Under the pieces are notes generated by a model. That model ran no database searches and was not told the DNA's origin. It saw nothing but the letters and a program-made list of their open reading frames with translations. From positions 8,666-23,785 of the forward strand of contig JAGQYU010000104.1 in the NCBI GenBank assembly GCA_020435885.1: a stretch of DNA of 15,120 bases, written 5' to 3'. The position numbers and the translations under genes are program-made. Of this stretch, positions 1-7,324 are shown one piece after another. How positions within the stretch are numbered: the first letter of the stretch is position 1; every line of letters starts with the position of its first letter. Source of the DNA: Flavobacteriaceae bacterium (GTDB taxonomy: Bacteria > Bacteroidota > Bacteroidia > Flavobacteriales > Flavobacteriaceae).

Positions 1-263
1 CCTTTACATGATTGCGTTGAAGAAGCCACTTTTAGTATGGCGTTGGCCTCTGCATGTAATACATACCATTTAGTGCTTCCTTCATTATCTTCACAAACAT
101 TTTCAAATCCGGTAGGTGTACCGTTGTAACCGTCAGAAATAATCATTTTATCTTTTACAATCAACGCTCCTACTTGTTTACGTTTACAGTATGATAATTT
201 AGCCCATTCTTTTGCCATTTTTAAATAAGCAACATCATACCTGCGTTGTTTCTTTTCCGTCAT
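1..263 (-). CDS. dCMP deaminase (deoxycytidylate deaminase), N-terminal part, cut by window edge
   Basis: Cytidine/deoxycytidylate deaminase family enzyme. It should convert dCMP to dUMP in the cytosol, feeding thymidylate synthesis. The ATG is at 263-261, and 87 codons plus two bases are visible before the window ends. The GYNGTPTG stretch (residues 45-52), conserved in dCMP deaminases, contacts the nucleotide. HAEAN (residues 70-74) supplies the zinc-binding His70 and the proton-shuttling Glu72. The two zinc-binding cysteines of the PCxxC motif would lie beyond the edge and cannot be checked. The MTEKKQRRYD start is typical of Bacteroidota homologues. The gene lies 114 bp downstream of the HupE-like gene on the same strand, so it may have its own promoter, but none is convincing in the gap. 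A ComE-type competence deaminase domain is a less likely alternative. Confidence 0.9.
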   Translation of the reverse strand, partial: MTEKKQRRYDVAYLKMAKEWAKLSYCKRKQVGALIVKDKMIISDGYNGTPTGFENVCEDNEGSTKWYVLHAEANAILKVASSTQSCK

Positions 264-377
264 TGAATTGAAAATGTTATTAATCAGTAAGGTTAGTAAA
301 AATAATAACTCCTAAAATAGTGGTTTATTTTAATACGACAAAGTACTAAGAAAATTTACTTAAATGCTGTTAAACTT

Positions 378-959
378 TTACCAAAATTTGCGTTCAATCA
401 GCATAGGTATCACAAAACCTATTACAATGGATGATAGTATCAATACCCAATCTCTTTTTGATACTTTTAAAACTCTTTGAGCAAAAAGTCCAATTAGCAA
501 AATACCTAACACAATGATAACCTGAGCTACTTCTATCCCCAAAGCGAACTCTATTAAAGGTAATAACTTACTATCAGTATCTTCTATGATCATCCTAAAA
601 TAATTCGAAAACCCTAAACCATGGATAAGACCAAAAAAGAAAGCGAAAAACAAATTGATATTAACTTTTGGTGAGCTTGAATTGTTTGCTGTAAGCAAAT
701 TGATAAAAGCTGTAATAAAAATAGTTAACGGTATTAAAAATTCTACTATATCAATTCTGATATTCAGAACTTTGTAGGCCGACAATGCCAACGTTAACGT
801 ATGTCCAATTGTGAAAAGAGTGATAAGCCACAACACTTTTTTCCAGTTGTTTAACTGATAAACTACTGCTAGTGCAATTAAAAAAAGAATATGATCATAT
901 GCTGAAAAATCCAGCACATGGTCTAAGCCTAATTTCAAAAAAAGTTTAAAATCTTCCAT
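378..959 (-). CDS. HupE/UreJ-family integral membrane protein
   Basis: 193-residue, very hydrophobic protein with about six predicted membrane helices (roughly 20-36, 42-60, 70-90, 102-118, 132-160, 170-187). Signatures of the HupE/UreJ family are visible: the N-terminal GLDHVLDF...YDHILF (His14, Asp22, His23), IGHTLTLALS (His53) and FGLIHGLGFS (His113). The conserved histidines and Glu143 fit metal coordination within the membrane. Family members near hydrogenase or urease genes are thought to move nickel or cobalt. Here there are no such neighbours, so the substrate is unknown. The gene starts 17 bp after the stop of the RNA methyltransferase and is probably co-transcribed with it. The family call is firm; a nickel transport role is only inferred. 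Confidence 0.85.
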   Translation of the reverse strand: MEDFKLFLKLGLDHVLDFSAYDHILFLIALAVVYQLNNWKKVLWLITLFTIGHTLTLALSAYKVLNIRIDIVEFLIPLTIFITAFINLLTANNSSSPKVNINLFFAFFFGLIHGLGFSNYFRMIIEDTDSKLLPLIEFALGIEVAQVIIVLGILLIGLFAQRVLKVSKRDWVLILSSIVIGFVIPMLIERKFW

Positions 960-976
960 GCCTAAAAATACTGTTT

Positions 977-1507
977 TTACTTTGTTAATTTGTTAAATAA
1001 ATCCCAAAGTACCACACCACAACTTACCGAAATATTTAACGAATGTTTAGTGCCGTACTGCGGAATTTCTACACAAAAATCAGATGCCGAAACCACTTTC
1101 TGCTGTACCCCTTTTACCTCATTACCAAAAACCACTGCTAATTTTTTATCCTTTTCAGGGATAAAATTTTGCAATGCCACACTGTTATCAGCCTGTTCAA
1201 TCGATGCTATTACAACACCTTCTTTCTGAAGGTTTTTAACTAATTCCAGCACATCTTCTACATACTCCCACGCTACAGTTTCAGTAGCCCCCAGCGCTGT
1301 TTTATGAATGTCTTTGTGCGGTGGTTTTGCTGTAATACCACATAGATATATTTTCTCTATCAAAAAAGCATCACTAGTTCTAAAAACCGAGCCAATATTG
1401 TTCAAACTTCTGATGTTATCCAACACAACAATCAAAGGTGTTTTTTCAGCTTCTTTAAACTCATCATTTGTTAATCTGTCAAGCTCGCTGTTCTTCAATT
1501 TCCTCAT
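977..1507 (-). CDS. SpoU/TrmH-family RNA 2'-O-methyltransferase
   Basis: 176-residue SPOUT (trefoil-knot) methyltransferase, expected to transfer a methyl group from S-adenosylmethionine to a ribose 2'-OH in tRNA or rRNA. All three family motifs are present. Motif 1 is NIRSLNNIGSVFRTSDAF (residues 31-48), with Asn37 and the catalytic Arg43. Motif 2 is VVFGNEVKGV (125-134). Motif 3 is IPQYGTKHSLNISVSCGVV (148-166), with the cofactor-binding knot and the essential Asn159. It has only a short N-terminal extension and no L30e-like substrate-binding domain, so it resembles the compact TrmL/TrmH group rather than RlmB. The exact target nucleotide cannot be read from the sequence. It is divergent from mutS and probably leads an operon with the downstream HupE/UreJ-like gene. 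Confidence 0.88.
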   Translation of the reverse strand: MRKLKNSELDRLTNDEFKEAEKTPLIVVLDNIRSLNNIGSVFRTSDAFLIEKIYLCGITAKPPHKDIHKTALGATETVAWEYVEDVLELVKNLQKEGVVIASIEQADNSVALQNFIPEKDKKLAVVFGNEVKGVQQKVVSASDFCVEIPQYGTKHSLNISVSCGVVLWDLFNKLTK

Positions 1508-1544
1508 AAAAAATGCTATCTTTACTTCTGAATAATTAACTTCG

Positions 1545-1552
1545 CAAAACTA
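1545..1552 (-). promoter_or_regulatory. Putative -7 element for the RNA methyltransferase operon
   Basis: On the minus strand this reads TAGTTTTG, a full match to the Bacteroidota -7 consensus TAnnTTTG. It lies about 38 bases upstream of the methyltransferase ATG in the 62-bp divergent gap with mutS. No good TTTG -33 partner sits at the usual spacing; the nearest is about 25 bases away. The call therefore rests on the -7 box alone. The plus strand has only a one-mismatch box, TATCTTTA at 1517-1524, that could serve mutS. Confidence 0.4.
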
Positions 1553-1569
1553 ATTTAAAAATACTTTCA

Positions 1570-4176
1570 TTGGCTGCCAAAAGTACAAAAGTCACTCCTT
1601 TAATGAAACAATACAACAGCATTAAGGCTAAATATCCTGATGCTATGTTATTGTTTAGGGTAGGCGATTTTTACGAAACTTTTGGACAAGATGCTACAAA
1701 AGCAGCACAAATTTTGGGCATTGTTCTTACCAAACGCGGATCGGGTAGTGAAAGTGAAACTGCTTTGGCAGGATTTCCGCATCATTCCTTAAATACATAC
1801 CTTCCTAAACTAGTAAAAGCCGGACTTAGAGTTGCTATCTGCGATCAGCTGGAAGATCCAAAAATGACCAAAACCATTGTAAAACGTGGTGTAACGGAGC
1901 TTGTAACGCCTGGCGTTGCTTTAAATGATGAGGTTTTACAATCAAAATCCAACAATTTTTTGGCGGGTATTCATTTTGGCAAAAAACAACTGGGTATTTC
2001 TTTTCTAGACGTTTCTACCGGAGAATTTTTTGTAGCTGAAGGCAATGATGAATATATTGATAAACTACTACAAAACTTCAGCCCCAGCGAAATCCTTGTT
2101 CAAAAACAATACAAAGGGAAGTTTATTGAAGTTTTCGGTAATAGATACAATCGCTTCTTTTTGGATGATTGGGTTTTTCAAAACGATTATGCTAATGAAA
2201 ACCTTACCAATCATTTTAAAGTAGCCTCATTAAAAGGTTTTGGGGTAGATGATCTGGAAAACGGTACCATTGCCGCCGGAGCCATTCTCTATTACCTTTC
2301 AGAAACGCAGCATAGTCAGTTAGACCACATTGCTACCATCCAACGCGTTGAAGAAGACCATTATGTGTGGATGGATAGGTTTACCATTCGCAATTTGGAG
2401 TTGTATGCTTCCAATTCACCGGAAGCAGTTACTTTATTGGATGTTATAGATCGAACCATTTCACCCATGGGCGGGCGGCTTTTAAAACGATGGTTGGCCT
2501 TACCGTTGAAGAATTTAAAGCAAATTCAAAAGCGTCATGAAATTGTTAAATATCTGATAGATCATGATACTTTTTATAATACATGTGTTTATCAAATAAA
2601 GCAGATCAGCGATATAGAAAGGTTAATTTCTAAAGTAGCTACGGGTAAAATAAATCCCCGAGAGGTTGTCTTGCTAAAAGATTCGCTAAAAGCTATTTTT
2701 CCAATTAAAGAAGCTGCAGAGAAAAGTGATAACGAAACCTTGCAACGATTGGGTAAAAACCTATATTCTTGCAATGAGTTAATCGATAAAATCGCTAATA
2801 CTTTACACAACGAAGCTCCTGTAAACATCAATAAAGGGAATGCCATAGCCAATGGTGTATCTGTAGAACTGGATGACCTGAGAAAAATGGCAACTTCCGG
2901 TAAGGATTACCTTGATGATATGCTGGCACGTGAAACGGAATGTACCGGAATTCCGAGCCTTAAAATAGCGTTTAACAATGTTTTTGGCTATTATATTGAA
3001 GTACGTAATACCCACAAAGACAAAGTTCCGCAAGACTGGATACGTAAGCAAACACTGGTTAATGCCGAGCGTTACATTACGGAAGAGCTTAAAGAGTACG
3101 AAACTAAAATTTTAGGCGCTGAAGAAAAGATTAGCATACTAGAGCAAGAACTGTTTACCGAGTTGCTTCATTTTATGCTTTCTTTTATCCAGCAGGTACA
3201 ACAAAATGCCCAACAAATCGCATTTTTAGATTGCCTCTGTTCATTTGCATTAAATGCGAAAGAGAACAATTATGTGCGCCCCCACATGGATGAAACCACC
3301 GAACTGGAAATAAAAAACGGACGCCATCCGGTTATTGAGAAAAAATTGCCTATTGGTGAGCAATATGTAGCTAATGATGTGGTGTTGAGTCGTAACCAAC
3401 AACAGATCATCATGATTACGGGGCCCAACATGAGCGGTAAATCGGCTATACTCCGCCAAACTGCTTTGATAGTGTTGTTGGCTCAAATGGGTAGTTATGT
3501 GCCAGCGCAGCAAGCTCGTATTGGCATTGTGGATAAGATCTTTACACGAGTAGGTGCCAGTGATAATATTTCTATGGGAGAATCTACCTTTATGGTGGAA
3601 ATGAATGAAACTGCTAATATTCTTAATAACATTTCTGAACGTAGTTTGGTATTACTGGATGAGATTGGTCGTGGAACCAGCACGTATGACGGTATTTCCA
3701 TTGCATGGGCTATTGCCGAATATCTGCATGAGCACCCTACCAAAGCGAAAACACTTTTTGCTACCCATTATCATGAGTTGAATGATATGACCGAAACCTT
3801 TGAACGTATTAAAAATTACAATGTTTCCGTTAAGGAATTGAAAGACAACGTAATATTCCTCAGAAAATTAGTGCCCGGCGGTAGTGAACATAGTTTTGGT
3901 ATCCATGTAGCTAAATTGGCAGGTATGCCGGGTTCTGTAATCCACCGTGCCGGAAAAATGCTCAAAAAATTAGAAGAGAGTCATAGCTCAGATGAAATCA
4001 AAGAAAAACTAAAACATGCTTCTGAAACAGAAGCGCAGTTGAGCTTTTTTAAATTAGATGACCCTTTATTGGAAGATATTAAAGAAGAAATTCTCTCTAC
4101 TAATATAGACACACTGACACCTGTAGAAGCCCTGATGAAATTGAACGAGATCAAAAGGATGTTATCAGGTAAATGA
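1570..4176 (+). CDS. mutS: DNA mismatch repair ATPase MutS (TTG start)
   Basis: 868-residue MutS, the mismatch-recognition ATPase that starts methyl-independent or MutL-directed repair. The N-terminal mismatch-binding domain carries GDFYE (residues 32-36); Phe34 and Glu36 are the residues that stack on and contact the mispaired base. The connector, lever and clamp domains follow to about residue 560. The ATPase domain has Walker A GPNMSGKS (618-625), the signature segment around NISMGESTFMVEMNE, Walker B LLDEIGRGTS (695-704, with Asp697 and Glu698) and the switch histidine region ATHYHEL (731-737). The length is normal and there is no frameshift. I chose the TTG at 1570 because the upstream in-frame stop is at 1537-1539 with no ATG or GTG between. 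The resulting MAAKSTKVTPLMKQYN start also matches flavobacterial MutS. The first internal ATG is codon 12. Confidence 0.97.
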   Translation: MAAKSTKVTPLMKQYNSIKAKYPDAMLLFRVGDFYETFGQDATKAAQILGIVLTKRGSGSESETALAGFPHHSLNTYLPKLVKAGLRVAICDQLEDPKMTKTIVKRGVTELVTPGVALNDEVLQSKSNNFLAGIHFGKKQLGISFLDVSTGEFFVAEGNDEYIDKLLQNFSPSEILVQKQYKGKFIEVFGNRYNRFFLDDWVFQNDYANENLTNHFKVASLKGFGVDDLENGTIAAGAILYYLSETQHSQLDHIATIQRVEEDHYVWMDRFTIRNLELYASNSPEAVTLLDVIDRTISPMGGRLLKRWLALPLKNLKQIQKRHEIVKYLIDHDTFYNTCVYQIKQISDIERLISKVATGKINPREVVLLKDSLKAIFPIKEAAEKSDNETLQRLGKNLYSCNELIDKIANTLHNEAPVNINKGNAIANGVSVELDDLRKMATSGKDYLDDMLARETECTGIPSLKIAFNNVFGYYIEVRNTHKDKVPQDWIRKQTLVNAERYITEELKEYETKILGAEEKISILEQELFTELLHFMLSFIQQVQQNAQQIAFLDCLCSFALNAKENNYVRPHMDETTELEIKNGRHPVIEKKLPIGEQYVANDVVLSRNQQQIIMITGPNMSGKSAILRQTALIVLLAQMGSYVPAQQARIGIVDKIFTRVGASDNISMGESTFMVEMNETANILNNISERSLVLLDEIGRGTSTYDGISIAWAIAEYLHEHPTKAKTLFATHYHELNDMTETFERIKNYNVSVKELKDNVIFLRKLVPGGSEHSFGIHVAKLAGMPGSVIHRAGKMLKKLEESHSSDEIKEKLKHASETEAQLSFFKLDDPLLEDIKEEILSTNIDTLTPVEALMKLNEIKRMLSGK

Positions 4177-4262
4177 TTTATTCTTTATCAATTTTAAAAA
4201 ACACCTATTCATTAACAAAAATTTTACCTAAGCACCCAAAGTGTAGAATCCGCTATTTATAT

Positions 4263-4270
4263 TATCTTTG
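4263..4270 (+). promoter_or_regulatory. Putative -7 promoter element upstream of tatA-pap2
   Basis: TATCTTTG matches the Bacteroidota TAnnTTTG box exactly and lies 19 bases before the ATG of the Tat gene, in the 113-bp gap after mutS. The expected -33 TTTG about 19 bases upstream is not clear. The predicted leader would be short, roughly a dozen bases. This suggests that tatA and the PAP2 gene are transcribed separately from mutS. Confidence 0.45.
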
Positions 4271-4289
4271 TTATATAATTTAAGTGTCT

Positions 4290-4577
4290 ATGCATTTTCT
4301 ATTCATCAGCGGGGCAGAAATCTTTGTGATATTGGTCATAGTGTTAATGCTTTTTGGAGCAGATAAAATTCCAACATTGGCACGTGGTTTAGGAAAAGGT
4401 ATGCGTCAACTAAAAGATGCTACCAACGAAATCAAAAGAGAGATCAATCAAACTGCTGAAAAACAGGGAATTGACACTAATTTTACCAAAGATATTGCCA
4501 ACGAAGTTACCAAAATAAAAAATAAGGTTCAGGATAATATTGATGAAATTACCGGGCCCATAAAACGTAATCTATAA
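4290..4577 (+). CDS. tatA: Sec-independent protein translocase subunit, TatA/TatB type
   Basis: 95-residue TatA/B/E family protein, part of the twin-arginine pathway that exports folded proteins across the inner membrane. One N-terminal membrane helix (about residues 3-21) is followed by the hinge FGADKIP and a basic amphipathic helix (about 29-50, GLGKGMRQLKDATNEIKREI). A charged, soluble tail completes the protein. This is the standard TatA layout. The polar residue in the helix is Glu10, as in TatB; E. coli TatA has Gln at the corresponding place. The protein could therefore combine TatA and TatB roles, which is inference. I prefer the ATG at 4290 over an in-frame GTG at 4284, because the resulting MHFLFISG start resembles flavobacterial homologues. 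No tatC is in the window. The stop is one base before the TTG of the next gene. Confidence 0.88.
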   Translation: MHFLFISGAEIFVILVIVLMLFGADKIPTLARGLGKGMRQLKDATNEIKREINQTAEKQGIDTNFTKDIANEVTKIKNKVQDNIDEITGPIKRNL

Positions 4578-4578
4578 C

Positions 4579-5142
4579 TTGGACTTCATAGACAGAATCA
4601 TCCAATACGATAAACAATTATTTCAATACCTCAACGGTTTAGGCAATGAATCGTGGGATACTTTTTGGTTATACTTAACACAACAATTTACATGGATACC
4701 GCTTTTTGCTTTGATGCTTTTTTTAGTGATGAAAGCTTACGGCTGGAAAAAAGGGTTATTTCTGGTACTAATCGTTGCTATAATGATCACTTTTTCAGAT
4801 CAATTTGTAAATGTACTGAAAGAATATTTTGCCAGATTGCGCCCCAATAATGATCCTACAATTAACACTGTAATCCGCATTTTAAAAAGACCCAGAAGCT
4901 ACAGCTTTGTTTCAGGACATTCAACCACTTCTTTTGCGGTAACTACCTTTATGATATTTACGCTCAAAAAGCATTTTAAACTAATTTACTTTTTACTGAT
5001 TTGGCCACTTCTTTTTGCCTACAGTCGGGTCTACATTGGTGTACACTACCCTATAGATATTTTTATAGGAATGTTAATAGGAATGCTTATCGGATACACA
5101 TTCTATAAAATCAGTTTATTCTTTTTACGAAAAATTCATTAA
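4579..5142 (+). CDS. PAP2-superfamily membrane phosphatase (TTG start)
   Basis: 187-residue membrane protein with about five to six hydrophobic helices and the full acid phosphatase/lipid phosphatase signature. The motifs are KEYFARLRP (residues 81-89), SYSFVSGH (107-114, catalytic His114) and SRVYIGVHYPID (149-160, with Arg150, nucleophile His156 and Asp160). Relatives dephosphorylate undecaprenyl pyrophosphate, phosphatidylglycerophosphate or lipid A on the outer face of the inner membrane. The substrate here is not determined by the motifs. The TTG at 4579 is the only reasonable start: the in-frame stop upstream is at 4561-4563, and the next in-frame ATG is near codon 46, inside a membrane helix. 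It starts one base after the tatA stop, so the two are probably translationally coupled. Confidence 0.88.
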   Translation: MDFIDRIIQYDKQLFQYLNGLGNESWDTFWLYLTQQFTWIPLFALMLFLVMKAYGWKKGLFLVLIVAIMITFSDQFVNVLKEYFARLRPNNDPTINTVIRILKRPRSYSFVSGHSTTSFAVTTFMIFTLKKHFKLIYFLLIWPLLFAYSRVYIGVHYPIDIFIGMLIGMLIGYTFYKISLFFLRKIH

Positions 5143-5147
5143 ATTTG
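5140..5147 (+). promoter_or_regulatory. Putative -7 promoter element for the subtilase gene
   Basis: TAAATTTG fits TAnnTTTG and overlaps the stop codon of the PAP2 gene. It would place transcription start near 5154, giving a leader of about 60 bases before the ATG at 5213. A weak TTTA occurs near the -33 position (about 5115). A small hairpin (5156-5172) would then lie right at the 5' end of the message. Confidence 0.35.
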
Positions 5148-5155
5148 AGAAATGT

Positions 5156-5172
5156 CACTATAAAAAATAGTG
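5156..5172. repeat. Small perfect inverted repeat in the subtilase leader
   Basis: CACTAT and ATAGTG form a 6-bp stem around five A residues. It is not followed by a T run, so it is a poor terminator for the PAP2 gene on the plus strand. If the promoter at 5140-5147 is real, the hairpin sits at the very start of the mRNA, where it could protect the 5' end. Chance occurrence in AT-rich DNA is also possible. Confidence 0.3.
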
Positions 5173-5212
5173 GTATTTAACAACTAAGTCTAACTAAACA
5201 AACCTAATTCCT

Positions 5213-6723
5213 ATGAAAAAAATCAACCTGCTCTATGGGTTGGTACTGCTGTTTATTATAGCATCATGTACCAATGAAGAAGTACAGTTTCAGGAAGAAA
5301 TGATCGATCAATCTGCTATGCAACAAGAGCCATTATCAGTTGCTGAAGTTAATGATCAAATTACCAAATTAATTGAATTAAATGGTTCTTTCAACTGGAA
5401 AGACGCTAATGATTTACTGCTTTGGAGCGCCACTGTGCATGGAAATAATATTTTAACAGTTGGCTACGGTGAAGAAAAAGAATCTTTTAGAATAGAAAAA
5501 AGCACAAAACTTACTTCAATCAAAGAAGACATCATTAAAACCGTTGAAAATACAACAGCTAGTTTCACAAAAAGTAAACAGAACGTTATTATTGCAGATG
5601 ATGATATCTTGAACTTTATTGATGTAAAAGTGACCGATTTAGCAACCGTAACCGAACTCCGAAAAAAAGAGAATATACGTTACTTAGAACCTGATGGATT
5701 TGTATATACAGGCAATAAAATACCTACGAAATCATCAAAAGGATGCAGCCAATCAGGTGAGAGTATCAGCAGTAGCGATTATGGAACTACTTCCACAGGA
5801 GCAAAAGTGCCTTGGAACTATTACACACACAATATTGATGATGCATGGGCTTACAGTACCGGGCGTGGTATTGGAGTCGGCGTTATAGACACAGGAGTTT
5901 CTTCAAATCAGGCCTATTTAGGTTCTAGATTTGATGATTCTTACTCCAGCAGATACATTCAAAAATAAAATATGGTACCTATGTAGATTCATGGTGGCCA
6001 TGGTCTACTTCAACAGATGGCCCCAACGATAAATGTGGCCATGGAACTAGTGCTTGTGCTACTGTTGGCGCTCCTAATTATGCCTCACAATTTATCGGTG
6101 TTGCTTACGAATGTAATTTAATATCATATAGGGGAACTGAAGATGTAGTGTTGGATGGTTACCACGAACGCAACGGCGTGGCCAACGCTCTAAAAGCATT
6201 GGGCAATAGAAGTGATGTAAAGATCATTTCTATGTCTATTGGATATCCTTGGTCTATCGGCAAAATTGAAGATGCTGTAAAATATGCTTATTCTAAAGGT
6301 AAATTGATCTTTGCTGCCGGTGGCACCTCAACAGACTTTACTAACTGGTATGGGGTTATCTTCCCAGCATCCATGAATGAAACAGTAGCAGTTACCGGCA
6401 TTGAAGAAGGTGTAGGTTATGAGGAATGCGATGTTTGCCACACCGGAAGCAAAATAGATTTTACCGTGGTAATGGAAAGAGGAAACAACAATCATCAGCC
6501 GGTTATTGGTTTCTATACCGGAGAAGCGAATTACTTTGGAGGCTCATCAGTGGCAACTGCATTCACAGCAGGTACAGCAGCACTGGTATGGTCTAAATAC
6601 CCTTCATGGAATAGAGATCAGGTACTACAACGTTTAAAAGAAGCTTCAGCTTTTTATCCTACAAAAAATAGTGATTTTGGCTATGGGAATATAGATGCTT
6701 TAAAAGCAGTTAGGGGCTATTGA
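5213..6723 (+). pseudogene. Subtilisin-like serine protease (S8) lipoprotein, frame broken at 5966
   Basis: The plus-strand frame opens with a lipoprotein signal (lipobox IIASC, Cys19), then an inhibitor-I9-like prodomain (about residues 95-165, ending RYLEPDGFVY). The catalytic Asp226 follows in GVGVIDTGVS. The frame stops at 5966-5968. The rest of the protease continues in another frame from about 5972: KYGTYVDSWWPW, the catalytic His in CGHGTSACA (codon 6040-6042), and the nucleophile Ser in GGSSVATA (codon 6547-6549). The break coincides with AAAAT repeated twice (5962-5971). Removing one copy rejoins the frames and gives a normal-looking 501-residue enzyme. The oxyanion-hole Asn expected in AAGN is Gly (codon 6322-6324). 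Several cysteines fit an extracytoplasmic protein. As it stands, only a 251-residue fragment lacking His and Ser would be made. A sequencing error is possible but an exact 5-bp duplication is more like a real slippage mutation. Confidence 0.88.
5962..5971. repeat. AAAAT x2 tandem duplication at the frameshift point
   Basis: Two adjacent copies of AAAAT lie exactly where the subtilase frame is lost. With one copy deleted the reading is I-Q-K-Y-G-T-Y-V-D-S, joining both halves without a gap. With both copies the frame runs into TAA at 5966-5968. The unit can be phased by one base without changing the conclusion. Confidence 0.8.
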
Positions 6724-6734
6724 TTTATATCATC

Positions 6735-6782
6735 ATATTGAGCGAAGTGAAATATTTCAAAATTCTTCACTTCGTTCAATAT
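6735..6782. terminator. Imperfect 17-bp stem-loop between convergent genes, possible bidirectional terminator or dispersed repeat
   Basis: The arm at 6735-6751 (ATATTGAGCGAAGTGAA) pairs with 6766-6782 (TTCACTTCGTTCAATAT) across a 14-base loop. All 17 positions pair, one as G-T. It fills the gap between the subtilase stop and the convergent M23 peptidase stop. There is no clear T run on either side, so an intrinsic terminator role is not certain. The GAGCGAAGTGAA core resembles hairpin repeats that are common between genes in flavobacterial genomes. Confidence 0.6.
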
Positions 6783-6787
6783 CATAA

Positions 6788-7300
6788 TTATTCCTTTTCC
6801 AACGCCTCAATTGGGTTTAAATAAAACATCTTTTTCCATCCTTGTTTGTCAGAATCTATCTTCCACACGTACGGGAAAATAGTTAAAATAGAATAATGTA
6901 AATGAGGTTGTTTCCCAACTGCATTACCACTTGATCCAACCGTACCAATTACGGTTTTCTTATTTACAAAAGTTAGAGAAGAAACTTTTCTTTCTTCTAA
7001 ATGTGCATAATAGTGCAAACGCCACTTAGGTCCAAAAATTAAAACAAAATTTCCTCCTAAACTTATCTTTCCTGAATAAAAAACAAATCCATTTGTTGCT
7101 GAATTTACATCAGTTCCTTTTTTAGCAAAAATATCAACCCCTTTATGCGTAATAGATTTTCCCCAAGGGTGATACCAAAAAGAATTAGCATTATAGTCAG
7201 ATTTTGAGGCTCCCTTAACCGGCATTTTGATATTCTCCGGCACTAAAAATCCAGCTATTATAATGAATAATAAAATGATCTTCAATTTTTTTCTTTTCAT
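6788..7300 (-). CDS. M23-family (LytM-type) metallopeptidase, membrane-anchored
   Basis: 170-residue protein. An N-terminal basic stretch and hydrophobic helix (about residues 2-20) form a membrane anchor or signal. The rest is a LytM/M23 domain, the fold of peptidoglycan-cleaving endopeptidases acting in the periplasm. Zinc ligands are visible as HKGVD (His52, Asp56) and HLH (His135), with the catalytic histidines in YYAHL (His100) and the first His of HLH (His133), so it looks catalytically intact. ATG at 7300 is chosen over the preceding in-frame TTG. It is the last gene of the minus-strand cluster, 24 bp after the O-methyltransferase stop. Its stop faces the subtilase across a hairpin. 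The substrate could be cell-wall peptide bridges, but no wall-binding domain is seen. Confidence 0.88.
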   Translation of the reverse strand: MKRKKLKIILLFIIIAGFLVPENIKMPVKGASKSDYNANSFWYHPWGKSITHKGVDIFAKKGTDVNSATNGFVFYSGKISLGGNFVLIFGPKWRLHYYAHLEERKVSSLTFVNKKTVIGTVGSSGNAVGKQPHLHYSILTIFPYVWKIDSDKQGWKKMFYLNPIEALEKE

Positions 7301-7324
7301 CAAAATAAGGCTTGGAAATTCTAA

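Noticed and set aside
338..350. Promoter for the dCMP deaminase on the minus strand (TACTTTG)
   Set aside because: Spacing inside the box is one base short of TAnnTTTG, and no -33 element is convincing.
2592..3743. Minus-strand open frames of 82-87 codons inside mutS
   Set aside because: They lie opposite a conserved gene, have no recognisable domains and overlap one another in ways expected of shadow frames.
4284..4292. GTG at 4284 as start of the Tat subunit
   Set aside because: The ATG two codons later gives the conserved short N-terminus; GTG would only add Met-Ser.
5957..5975. Programmed ribosomal frameshift or transcriptional slippage in the subtilase
   Set aside because: There is no long A run (longest is five) and no classic slippery heptamer with a following structure. 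The exact AAAAT duplication explains the break more simply.
7301..7303. TTG at 7303 as start of the M23 peptidase
   Set aside because: The adjacent ATG at 7300 is a better start and the difference is one residue.
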